Part shown: piece by piece, positions 37,915-49,014 of the stretch
Numbering within the stretch: the first letter of the stretch is position 1
Layout: every line of letters begins with the position of its first letter
Origin: Trichoplax sp. H2
Taxonomy: Eukaryota > Placozoa > Uniplacotomia > Trichoplacea
DNA length: 64,000 bases
Assembly: GCA_003344405.1 (NCBI GenBank)
Contig: NOWV01000176.1
Location: forward strand, 1 to 64,000
Direction of reading: 5' to 3'
Program-made: the position numbers and the translations under genes
The notes under the pieces: generated by a model
What the model saw: only the letters and a program-made list of their open reading frames with translations
Told to the model about the DNA's origin: nothing
Database searches by the model: none

Positions 37915-39076
37915 ATGCATATGCTTCACAAAATTGCCCTTCTCGCTCTCATTTGCTCTATTATGGTCTTACAAGCACATTCTTCGTCCATGTATTACGT
38001 GATGGTATGTCAATATTTAACTTTTTTAGATAGGACGGGTTCAATATCTTGCATTTGTATTTACAACGTGATTAGAAGGAGATGCTGTTTTTTTGATCAT
38101 TTATATTGTTAATTGGCTTCAATTTCCTCTGCAGAGAATCTGTTATTGGTAGTTACTATTTGATATACGAGAGTAGCAATGGTATAAATTCCTGTAAATT
38201 AGAATGATCATTGTATAGGTGCTAATAAATTAATAGGTGAACCTTCAATTCTAGCTAGGATTAGAAAAGTGGTCATAGTATTCCTGTTTTATATTGTTTA
38301 TTGGCTTTAGTTTCCTATACAAGAGCATCTATTGCTGATAGTTGCTATCAATGATATTCGGCAGCAGTAATGGTACAAATCCCCGTAAATTAGAATTACT
38401 ATTGTATAGGCATGTTGAATGAATAGTTTACCTACATTTTAGCTAAGATTGGACGAGTGGCCATAGTAATCCTATCTTATATTGTTCATTGATTTTATTT
38501 TCCTATAGAAGAGCATCTATTAGTAGTAGTTGCTATCAATACTATTCGACAGTTGTAATAGTACAAATCCATGTAAATTAGAATCATTATACTATAGGGC
38601 AACTTAAATTAATAGTTTCAATTCTAACTAGGATTGGATAAGTGGACATAGTACTGAACTCCTATTCAATGTTGTTCATCGACTACGTTTTACTTAACAA
38701 GAATATCAATTACTATTGATATTCTACAGTAATAATGCTTCAAATCCTTGCCAATAAGAATCATCATTGCTTAGTTTAATTAAATTCAGTAGTTTAAATT
38801 CGAATTAGGATTGGATAAGTGGCTATAGCTCTCCTATTTTTTATTTATTGATTATTGATTATTTCATTTTCGATCACGTTTGGCTACTATGTCATTTATT
38901 AAAGTCTGTAATACTCAAATCAATAATTTTAAAACGTCATTATTATTATATTATTCTAGAGGAGGGATAATTGCGCTATTGTCGGTGGACTTAATTGCAA
39001 AGATGATGTTGATTGCCAATTACAATGTGGGTTATCCTTCTGTGACGTTGATCGATGTAGCAATCCACCACTTTAA
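37915..39076 (+). CDS. Small secreted six-cysteine peptide precursor
   Basis: I do not recognise a family. Two exons, 37915-38004 and 38960-39076, join in phase 0 to a 68-residue precursor. Residues 1 to about 22 form a typical signal peptide (hydrophobic IALLALICSIMVLQA). A short spacer follows, then a dibasic Arg-Arg at 31-32 falling exactly at the exon junction. After it comes a compact domain with cysteines at 35, 43, 49, 53, 58 and 63 (C-x7-C-x5-C-x3-C-x4-C-x4-C), ending in PPL. This layout suggests a secreted, disulphide-bonded peptide released by signal peptidase and perhaps a prohormone convertase; hormone, antimicrobial or other secreted roles are all open. The donor is GTATGT and the acceptor TTCTAG. 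A strong acceptor lies 5 bases before the ATG, implying an upstream non-coding exon. The intron carries a 188-bp tandem array. Confidence 0.72.
38101..38850. repeat. 188-bp tandem array inside the Cys-rich peptide intron
   Basis: Units begin near 38101, 38289, 38477 and 38665, with a partial start at 38841. The phrase ttatattgtt(t/c)att is followed by tttcct, agcatctatt, gttgctatcaat, gtacaaatcc and aattagaat blocks. Divergence between units is moderate. Each unit has a pyrimidine-rich acceptor-like patch, but no unit keeps an open cysteine-coding frame. Confidence 0.85.
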
Positions 39077-40966
39077 GGCTGTATACATATCCATGCTGTC
39101 GGTTATTCTATGGTCTCTCTCCCGTGCGCAAGTCATCATTAATATTCTACTTTACTAAATTCAAGCTTGTACACTAAATGCGATTTGACATTGAAAGTTT
39201 GGATGGTTATGTAGAGACGATAGAATAATTGTAATGTGTACATGACTAGCGCTGTCTTATTCTTACATAGTTCAATATGATACTGTAGTATCTAACTTTC
39301 AATCTTCTCTAACAGTAAAAGGAAGAAAACACAATGCCATTTGAAAGTAATGATAAATCCGATAATTATGTTACTAAATTTAAACGAATAGTAAAAGTTA
39401 TTCACCTAGAATAGAAATAGCACAACTTTATTCCGATAGCTCTTGTCACGTACACGTATAATTGATTAAGCAGTCAATTAGAGGCGAAACAACAATAAAA
39501 TTATGTGAAATATTTTTCACTGTTACATTAATTCTATACGATTCTGGCATAGTCCATATTTTCTCTATTGATATGCGTATCCGTATACAAGTGGAACAAG
39601 AATGAAGCGTTAGCAATGGATTATTTCCCTATCATTCGCGTTGTGCAAGGCATTTTTACCATGTAGTAGCATCTCAATTATGCATGCAACAATCGCATCG
39701 TAAGATGTGATTAAAATCCTGATCTTTCCGCGTACTATTCAAAATCCGGATCAACATCAATATCCGACTTCCCTACATTACATGTGTGAAATATAGGGGA
39801 GTCGCATATTGATGTAGATTTAAAAATCCAATTCAGATTTACAAAAGATTTGTCACTAAAGTTCGGTATCGCGAAATGGATTTAGAAATGCAAATTCTCC
39901 AATTTTGATACCAGCAGGCAGTATCGACACTTTGTACTTCCACTTACTATAATAGAATCAGAGTTATGCACTATGGTGGCTGATCTCAGCCCAACTGTAT
40001 GATACTGGTGATCAATCTGATCACACATGCTTACCAAAAATAAAAATAAATACAGTAAATTAATTCACACCAGCAGTGAAGATATTACTTGTACTGCAAT
40101 ATAGAAAGAAGAAGATTTGACGAGTATGTGGTATATATTCACTAGATGAACGTCCTGTCTCTTTGCTGACAGAGGTATCCTAGTTCATAGTGGGCTAAAT
40201 AATGCAAAATTACAGTACCACGCATGTTTTGAATGTCATGATTATAATAATAATAATGGTAAATCCTGGACTACTAATATATAATTAATTCAATAATAAA
40301 AGACATTCTGCAAAATTACCAAATTGACTTAGTATCGATCTTGAGTGTCGATTTTTTGGAATCATTTCTACTCATTTAAAAACATTGATGACGTTCTAGA
40401 ACTGCTTTTCAAGCAGAACTGAGTATAATTATGGACTTCTAGATAGCTAGAGAATATATTACTGTCACAAACTTATGTTGCGAACTACTACACTAAACTA
40501 ATAGATTACTTATGCCTTGCTCCACTACACCTGGAGATCTACTGTATGGTAGTTCTTTACTACTTTCGGTCACACAGGGAAAAGACTATTCTAAAAGATT
40601 AGTATAGTTTTTATTAGTAGAGTAGCCGAGTACCTTCTCGTACACGATCTAATAAGGAACTCTGGAACTGAGCATTCGCTCGTCCTTTTATACCATTCCA
40701 CTAAATTTATGGTATCGCCATTATTAAATCTACTGTATATAGGCTCTACTAATTAATTGCAAATACAATTATGCATTTTTGTCGTCTAGCAATCTAGACA
40801 TTAATATTCTTAATTTCAATTACGCTTACCAATATGATCCATTAGCTAAATACTGACAAAATCTATTTAATTAGCAAGTACGGTGCTTTGCTCCGTAGCA
40901 ATTACATTTAATTTAGCAAAATAAGTGAATAAGAGAACCGGCCATCCGCTTCAAGACCTATTCTGG
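39077..40966. other. AT-rich intergenic region
   Basis: Nothing can be supported beyond short random-looking frames. Base composition rises at the right end, where the 98-bp repeats start. Confidence 0.4.
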
Positions 40967-41260
40967 CGAATAGACGTGTTTGCTGGGGCCGAATTGTCCG
41001 GCTTGTCCGAGTCAAGACTGAGTAGGAAGTCCATGATTCCAGCTGTCTGTAGTCATGGACTGCTCGAATAGACATGTTTGCTGGGGCCGAATTGTCCGAC
41101 CCGTCCGAGTCAAGGCTCAGCTGCAAGTCCATGATTCCAGTTGTCTGTAGTCATGGATCGCTCGAATAGACGTGTTTGCTGGGGCCGAATTGTCCGACCT
41201 GTCCGAGTCAAGAGTCAGGAGGAAGTCCATGATCCTGGCTGTCTGTAGTCATGGACCGCT
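40967..41260. repeat. 98-bp GC-rich tandem repeat, three copies
   Basis: Copies begin with cgaatagac at 40967, 41065 and 41163 and contain tgtttgctggggccgaattg, then tgtccgagtcaag and tccatgattccagctgtctg blocks. Copies are very similar and exactly 98 bp apart. The minus-strand open frame through them repeats with the array and is not a gene. Confidence 0.93.
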
Positions 41261-41269
41261 CACAAGAAA

Positions 41270-41923
41270 ACAGTCATTACAGTACTGTACTGTACACTAC
41301 ACTGAACTCATACAGTACAGTAGCCATATGCTCAATCAACCACGGCAGTAGAAGAAGACCGGGAACCAAGAGTCCTGGACTGATCCCTCTTGGACGGACA
41401 GACACTTTGGTCTCATCTGGTCAAGATATTGTGCCTGGTTATGACGGTACTTTAGTATGGAGATGATCGATTATAAATATTTGGTCTCATCTGGTCAAGA
41501 TATTGTGCCTGGTTATGATGGTACTTTAGTATGGAGATGATCGATTATAAATATATCGATTTTTTCTCAGTTAAGTAATATTAATTGAATCTTATTACCT
41601 GCTGCTAATTTCTGTTTGTAAGCCGTTCTATGAGATCGTCGATATCATTGAAATGAGTACCAGTGATTGAGAAAACAGACTGGGAAAGCTCCATACTAAG
41701 TGACCCTTTTTGGACGGTGTCATTGGATAAGAAAAGTCCGTCTGTCTGGCAGTATCTATCCTATCAGCCGGCGGCGTCCGGTGGACTACACTGAGTCGTC
41801 GTAGTACTGGTGTCAGCTACCGTACCGAACCATACCGTACTGTACTGTACCCACCCCTGGCGTAGACTGCCAGTCAACAATCTGGTCCAGTTGTTGTAGA
41901 GCTTTATTTCAACCATCACCAAG
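41270..41923 (+). promoter_or_regulatory. GC-rich island and dispersed-repeat copy upstream of NDUFS2
   Basis: Holds TACTGTAC-type palindromes at about 41279-41295 and 41826-41841, and a 74-bp tandem duplication (41406-41479 and 41480-41553, starting tttggtctcatctgg). The block 41383-41745 is clearly related to 27891-28195 upstream of the PROSER3-like gene. The NDUFS2 start codon follows directly. A promoter role is inferred from position and composition. Confidence 0.5.
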
Positions 41924-41929
41924 ATGGCG
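41920..41929 (+). promoter_or_regulatory. YY1-like element overlapping the NDUFS2 start codon
   Basis: CAAGATGGCG matches the animal YY1 core. It overlaps the start ATG, a position where such elements are found in housekeeping genes. Binding is inferred, not shown. Confidence 0.4.
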
Positions 41930-44900
41930 TCGAGGTTGTTGAGTAGAATATCGCGAAGCAGTCAATCGTTAAGCTTTAGAAGACAAACACCAGTTGTATC
42001 TGCTTTTAGGTAAGTTAATAGAGCGTTGAAAACAAGTGACTTAACAGTGTATTAGGTTGTACACGGTAGAATGCAAGTATGAAGCGGCTTGTAGTGCTAT
42101 ACCGTATTGGCAAGTTACAGAAAACGTGAATTAAGCGATCCATGTTTGTCTTGTCAAGGTGTGGACGACTTAGTTCCAATCCATCTTGACTAAATCGCCC
42201 TATCATGCTATCTTATACTCATGACGATATCAATTAAACATCAACGATGATCTGATAATGCTACTAGATTGTGTTGATCATGCGATCGAAGCCGTATTAT
42301 TCATACGAGTAGATCAACTTTTCAACTCTATCCGGTAATATGGACGATGTTTGTTGGCTGGGTGGAGTACAGTCGAGATCGTTTTTGACTAGTCTATCGA
42401 TCCAACTTTGCTCTTTCACTTCATCAAAGTTCTTTAAACTGATTGATGTACTGTAGTGGTTCAAGCTGCCTTTTACATACAAGTGATGGTCAAAGATAAG
42501 CAGTCTTGAGTAACTTGTTGTAATAAGAGTTAGCTTATGATTGTAGTATTTCCAAAGTTTTTCGACTTTTTTTTCTTGCAGTACCATGGGCCTTCCCCAT
42601 GACATGAACAATGTTGCCTACAGTAGTGTGTTAATCACTTTGTATCAATATTAATCATACTACGTCTATAAATGAATTCCAGATACAATAGCGATTCAAT
42701 CAAGGAAAGCAAGCAATCACTGAAACCTAAGCCCTGGGAACCTCAGGGTGTTCAGCAACCACTTTCTGACTTACAAATGAGAGTCTTGCCGGGATATCTC
42801 AACGATGATGCAGGAAATGTTTTATATCCGAACGAAATAAGCGAAATATGGGATAAGGATGGAGTTTGTACGTCATTTTCCAAGTATCATGAACCAATCT
42901 TTGTCATTAATATATATATGGTGTATTAGCAACATCTTTTGGCATGATGTTATTCTAATAACCTTCAATAAACTAAATTTATATTTTAAGAGAAAACATC
43001 TCTACGTACACCTTTCGGATGACTAACGCAATGACCGTGTTCTATATATTGTATCTCATCGAATTATTTCATGTTATAGTATTTACGCCGGACCAAGACA
43101 TCGGTAGCTATACGGTCAATTTCGGCCCACAACATCCAGCTGCTCACGGCGTATTACGTCTTGTCATGGAATTAAACGGAGAGGTATGTTTGGAATAGGT
43201 TCTCTGATTCATGATTCGGTAACGTTAACAACATAGATTGTATATCTCCTTCTGTAATATTTTTCATCAAAGTTGATTTATATGCGGGTTTAATCAAATG
43301 TCTAACTTTCTATATTATCTATCCATATTGATAGACTGTAAAACGTTGCGATCCACATATTGGTTTGTTACATCGTGGAACAGAGAAATTATGCGAATAC
43401 AAAACATACCTTCAGGTAATGTACAGTAGCTGTAGCATAATATCTACTTGTATATTAGACTATTCCTAGTCCGATATGATAAGAGGCCGCTTTATTGCTA
43501 AATACAATCTAGTAATAAAATAACAACATAGTCGGCTACATGTGCAACATAATATTACCAGTCTGTCCTGTATTCATACCTTAATAGAGTATGGTACAGT
43601 TTGATAATAACTTGACTGCTGATACAGATTAAAACATTTGACATATTGAAATAATTAACTACAGAGTATTCCGTAGACTTGAAAACAAAGCTAATCTTTC
43701 ACTGGACTTTTACTAGGCTTTACCTTATTTTGATCGTTTGGACTATGTATCCATGATGTGTAATGAACAATGCTACTCCTTAGCCGTAGAGAAGTTACTA
43801 AATATTCAAATTCCAGAAAGAGCAAAGTTTATTAGAGGTACTAGAAATTTGTGAAATAGCGATATCTAAATTTCTCTCAGCCAGCAATAAAATATTAATT
43901 AATTCAATTTTTGCAGTCTTATTTGCCGAAATTAGTCGACTATTAAATCACATTATGGCTGTTACCACTCATGCGTTGGATGTTGGTGCTATGACGCCTT
44001 TCTTCTGGATGTTTGAAGAGCGTGAAAAGGTAAATTTGAACATAACAACTACTGGCAGATTTATAGCTTAAGGTTAAAGCATGGCTGCACTTGAATAATA
44101 CCACATGCCTTATAATGTCACTTCAGATGATGGAATTCTATGAGCGCGTCTCTGGAGCTAGATTGCACGCTGCTTATGTAAGACCTGGTGGAGTTGCACA
44201 GGTAGTTAAACTAGAACTAGAATTATAGTGTACAGTTGCTAATTCCGTTGAGAAAAACTTAACTTAAGTAACAACGGAATGTACAAACCGTCCTCTTCCA
44301 TTGTGTCGTTGTTTAGGACTTACCGTTAGGGCTGATGGATGACATTTATAGTTTCTGTAAGAATTTTTCGCAACGAATTGATGAATTGGAAGAGGTAACA
44401 TACAGTATTTGGAATAATTGATTGAAATCACATCTGCCTTCTCTCAGCTGGAATTATCTTGTATTGCTTTATTTTGGGCATAGATGTTAACAAACAATCG
44501 CATCTGGAGGGATAGAACCGTCGATATTGGGATAGTCACAGCTCAAGAGGCTCTTGATAATAGTTTCAGGTGACTGTTTAGTGACTTTTGCACCGATCAA
44601 TTTTAAAGTTGATAATAGTTCCTTTATACCTGATAGCGAGGGTTTAAGAAATTTAATAAAAATGTTGTTGCGCAAATTTTATATGATATTCCTTCACCAA
44701 ATTATCAGCGGTGTTATGCTACGAGGTTCTGGAATTAAATGGGATCTTCGAAAGGTGCAGCCATACGATGCTTACGATAAAGTTGAATTCGATATTCCAA
44801 TCGGTACTAATGGCGATTGCTATGATAGGTAAAACGATTAACTGGAACAGTGTATTAAGAATTGGCCGATTATTTTATCTCGTTCTCCTAATTTGCTTTG

Positions 44901-45735
44901 CATAAATCTCTACACTTCACAGATACTTATGTAGAGTGGAGGAAATGAGACAGAGCTTACGTATTATTATGCAGGTATATTTTGTTTGTCATGATAACTG
45001 CTATGATTGTAGTGGAAGACTATTTTTGTTCGCTTCGATTATTTTACTTACACTATAAATTCGCTATTATTAGTGTTTGAACCAAATGCCTGAAGGAGAA
45101 GTTAGAGTAGATGACGCTAAAATATCACCTCCACGACGAGCAGAAATGAAGGTCAGCTATGGATCGATAAATGCTTGTTTTGGTATTCTTGGATATTATG
45201 ATAGAAACTAAATTTCTTCATATTTTTATCGTATAGGATTCAATGGAATCTCTGATCCATCACTTTAAACTATTTACTGAGGGTTACAATGTTCCACCTG
45301 GGGCCACATACACTGCGACAGAATCACCAAAAGGTGAACTTGCCGTGTACGTTGTATCAGATGGAAGTAGTAAACCGTACCGCGTGCGCATCAGAGCCCC
45401 TGGATTTGCTCACTTGGTCAGTTTCAAAATCGTTATGTTAATTGTTTTTAATTTAATGTTATTCAGACGACAACTTAAACTAACTCTTAATCGTTAATAG
45501 GCTGCAGTTGACAAAGTCGCCAGAAATCATTTCTTAGCCGATGTCGTAGCTATCCTTGGTAATTATTATGTTTATTTCAATATACTTTTCTACTAGATAA
45601 TTGACATAATATACGCAGAATAACATTACTCATTGATATAGTTAAAAGTGGCTGATAAACCTGCTCATTGGCTTTCACTTTGATTATTATTAAATAGGTA
45701 CTATGGATGTTGTATTTGGAGAAGTTGATCGCTAA
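41924..45735 (+). CDS. NDUFS2: NADH:ubiquinone oxidoreductase core subunit S2 (49-kDa)
   Basis: A core subunit of mitochondrial complex I; with its neighbours it forms the ubiquinone-binding site near cluster N2. Fifteen exons join in phase to 484 residues: 41924-42009, 42683-42867, 43080-43183, 43335-43415, 43717-43837, 43917-44029, 44127-44201, 44317-44394, 44484-44569, 44709-44828, 44923-44974, 45074-45151, 45237-45416, 45501-45558 and 45698-45735. The N terminus is Arg/Ser-rich and free of acids, a mitochondrial presequence. Conserved blocks include [10 protein letters not shown] at 105-114 (with quinone-site histidines), [29 protein letters not shown], the [11 protein letters not shown] block and the C-terminal [12 protein letters not shown]. 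Human NDUFS2 has 463 residues; the excess is N-terminal. The nuclear location follows from the spliceosomal introns. AATAAA lies 33 bases after the stop. Confidence 0.97.
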
Positions 45736-45767
45736 CTTTTAAAGCAACAATTCGGTTACATGTCTAG

Positions 45768-45773
45768 AATAAA
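45768..45773 (+). terminator. Polyadenylation hexamer of NDUFS2
   Basis: AATAAA lies 33 bases after the NDUFS2 stop codon. This is the canonical signal at a usual distance, although AT-rich DNA produces it by chance. Confidence 0.5.
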
Positions 45774-46724
45774 ACCGCTTAATGTGGCTTTGTTGTCTAA
45801 ATTTTCGAAGTACTTTAACTGCTTGAATACATTATTATTGTACACGAGTCACCAACTTTGTATAACATTACTCATATTCTGCCAAATTTAAAAAAATACT
45901 TTTATTAAGGTATTATTTAGGCAGTTCATAACTTCATACTAACACAGGTTTGATATGTGTCATGCTCTACTGTATGCGTCTGTAAAACAAATTTTGTAAG
46001 TAGCCATATTTGCGATGTATACCAACAAAATCAGCCAATAAAATTGTCTAAAATTGTCTAAACATTCAATCTTCGAGGTATCTTTTACCACGTGATGTTG
46101 CTACAAAATCTAGAAATCTCTAGTACCTATTTGTACTGCATTGGGTATCGATCGTTGCGTATTAAAATTAAAAATGTGGGATACGATAGCTGAGCGGGCG
46201 GATACCCACAACAAAATACTCCAATAGCAAATTGGCTAGAGGAAACAATAATTTACTACGTGTAGACTTTGCTCATAGCAGCGGGTGATCAAAACAATTT
46301 TAAAATATCGATCGGTTAATTTCAAATTTTAGTTACTCTGCATTGATCGCATAGACAAGACATTACAATATTCCACTTCACACTGATATACTGACGAAAA
46401 AGGAAATGGCAGTCTACCGTGAACGAATAATCGATAGGTATTTGATATTTATGACGATCTAAAATCGTGCATGAATATGGAATGAAGACAAATTCAAGTC
46501 GTTTGCTATGCGAGTATCTTTCGACTGTAAACTGATTCAATAATGGCTAGGATTAATTCTTATGATTGACATAATTAAGAGCCATCACCGAAAATTTGTT
46601 ATTCATACTCATTTTGTCCAACTACTATCCATTTGTCGTATATTATCTAATTCAGAATTATGAAGTTACTGCCACTAACGTTTTCTGTTAATAAATCCAT
46701 AGGCTTTACGACTGTGACGAAGAT
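45774..46724. other. Intergenic region NDUFS2 to next gene
   Basis: No firm feature. An AG acceptor (aatccatag) just before 46703 leaves an open frame (LYDCDED) leading into the next gene, so an upstream exon may lie here. I could not find one. Confidence 0.35.
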
Positions 46725-47412
46725 ATGAATTCTATTGATAAAGAATTTAAGAATCACGCGAAAATTATTAGAAATGTCTTTCGAGATCCGAAGTTGCTAA
46801 ACTTAGATACTGATGACGACGTCGAAGAGCAGGAACTTCCAAATCCTCGTACGTATTTGACGTTCTGGCTGAAATTATAAAGTGTTGCATTTGTTTTACA
46901 CTTTTCTTTTTCAGCTTACGTACTATCCCGACAAAATCAGCTAATGTAATTCTACTTATGGGATTTTTACAGCTCCGATAGGATTTATTGGCATGGACGA
47001 TATATTTAAGACGGAAGAAGATAAAAAGAAAGAGCCAAAGAAGAAATCATCTTCAATCAATCGCGTTAAGGTTAAACTAAGTAACATCTACAAAAAGCCT
47101 GAGACATCACCTAAGAAAAAAGCTGTTAAGAACAAGGAAGAATCACCGAAGCCGCGTTACTCAGCTTATGTTAGTTGTTCATCTGTCGATAATGGCGATG
47201 GTAATTATCATATCGAGCAAAGGAGTGCCGTCCACAATCAGGATGGTGAAGAAGAATACTTAGTCACGAAATATGATAAAGATCGTAGTTATGCTATGCG
47301 TAAACACATTTATGCCGATGGCTACGAGGAAATACAACGCGATTACAGGCGAAAATCAGATGATAGAAAGATTCATTTTCGCGATATGTGCGGTATTAAA
47401 TGGGATGAATAA
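46725..47412 (+). CDS. Unrecognised charged protein (faint MLF/HAX1-like character)
   Basis: Exons 46725-46848 and 46973-47412 join in phase to 187 residues if the ATG at 46725 is the start. The open frame extends 5' of it to a possible splice acceptor, so the N terminus is uncertain. Visible parts are an acidic N-terminal region (LDTDDDVEEQE), a PIGFIGMDDIF stretch, a Lys/Pro/Ser-rich middle of about 50 residues that is probably disordered, and a folded-looking C terminus. That C terminus runs SCSSVDNGDG, then a QDGEEEYLV turn, KHIYADGYEEIQRDYR and a final GIKWDE. The pattern of an SSV strand, a Gly-rich turn, a charged strand and a terminal W-D-E loosely resembles MLF and HAX1 proteins. This is only a resemblance. 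No transmembrane segment or signal peptide is seen. A polyadenylation hexamer follows at 47502. Confidence 0.75.
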
Positions 47413-47501
47413 TTAGTAAAGATAAAAATTATCCATCTATATTGGTTTATGAAGTCTATTTTATTTATGATAACCGAATTTCGTTTATCAATAATTTTTT
47501 C

Positions 47502-47507
47502 AATAAA
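47502..47507 (+). terminator. Polyadenylation hexamer of the 46.7-kb gene
   Basis: AATAAA about 90 bases after the stop codon at 47412. Confidence 0.45.
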
Positions 47508-49014
47508 TGTACGCCAATATTGAATGAATAAATTTATGGAGGTTTTTTATATTCATGCGAAACATGGCGACTAACTCAAAAACAGTATATAAAGATATCC
47601 TATCATCACCCTTAGGATCAAATTACAATTGTCAGGATAGATCTTAGTAGATGTAATTCTTATTCTAAGTAATAATTTTTCGTGTTACATAGTTCCTCGA
47701 CATTTTTGTTAATATTTCACGTTTGCTGATGTATTTTCTTCACATAAGTCTATTAGTTTAGTAGTACTATTACTCATTGAAAACCATTAACATTGTCGTA
47801 CACTATTCGTGTACTATTTTTAAATTTATTTTAGTTCATAGAAAATCAAGGCTGTTCTTTATTCTTGATATACCACCATCTCTCGTTTGTAATAAAGTTT
47901 AACACTACTAAACATTAAAAAGTGTATACTATGATATTCAATGGTTAGAAAACTGATTTTCCGCTGATAACGATTCATTGTCAGAATTTCGTCTATTTTG
48001 ATCACCTAAAGTAACTCAATAAACATAGTGTTAATCTTTTTAAAATTGTTATTTCGCAATGTAATCATACCTTTCACTGATAACATTACCATTTTTAATT
48101 TTAAAATAATAAATGTAAAATGATTTCTGAATCGAAAATCAATAAAGTAATCCTCAGTTAGTCAGCGAGAGTAAATGAGCAGTTTTTTGACATTTTTTAA
48201 AGTCCTGGCGATAATACAGTATATTCGCAAGAACTGCATAGTGTGGCAATGTATTGGTCTACGCTTCCCAGAAAACTTTACGAAGTACTAGTTTAATAGG
48301 CACACAATCCTTCATAGATATTAAAGATAGCACGATTAGATTACTTGTTCTGCAAATTTATATCACCAAGTTATAGAGAAGCTATATTGTAATTGTGGAA
48401 TGTAATTAAATCACTTAAATCGTAATAATTATAGATGTATATTAAAAATCCACTCAATCCATCATATGATAAAATTGGTCTCGTAGAATTTAGTCTTTTA
48501 ACAGAAAGCACGAAAAATATTGATAGTTTCATATAATTATATACGTTTGTGCGTTTGTATACGTATTACTATTAAAATATTCCTTAGCTCCACTTAAATT
48601 TAAATTCATATACGGGTCACTAGGTCTTCAGCATCAATTTGGTTTCTAAAATGACAAACTTAGATTCCATCTGCATTTACAATAATTAACGATATGCCAA
48701 CGTACATGCATTATTGTACTTGAAATAGCTTCTATACTTTTGATTAGTATTTAGAAAAAATTTACAGTTAATGAAAGGCTTCTTTCAGTCTCCTCACACC
48801 GCAAGTTACAAAAGCATCACACTTTAATGGATTCCATTTTGGTAACGTAACAGAAGCAATTGAATTACTTCTAAAGATGAATCTTGCTTTAGTACTAGTT
48901 TGGATCATTAGTAATAACAATTGGATATTATAAAATTTTTTATTTCGATAAAGGCCAGTAATTTGATAATTTTATACGATATTAGACATAATTTATGTAA
49001 TACTTTCTGAAAGA
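47508..49014. other. Convergent intergenic region
   Basis: AT-rich sequence between the plus-strand gene ending at 47412 and the minus-strand ASCC1 stop at 49015. No further exon is recognised. Confidence 0.4.

Noticed and set aside
38880-39158. 92-residue frame over the second exon of the Cys-rich peptide gene
   Set aside because: A different frame; the spliced reading with signal peptide and regular cysteines is far better supported.
40908-41132. Minus-strand 74-residue frame
   Set aside because: It is the 98-bp tandem repeat translated; the protein repeats with the DNA period.
46659-46724. ATG at 46659 as first exon of the 46.7-kb gene
   Set aside because: It would need a 16-base intron and does not keep the phase.
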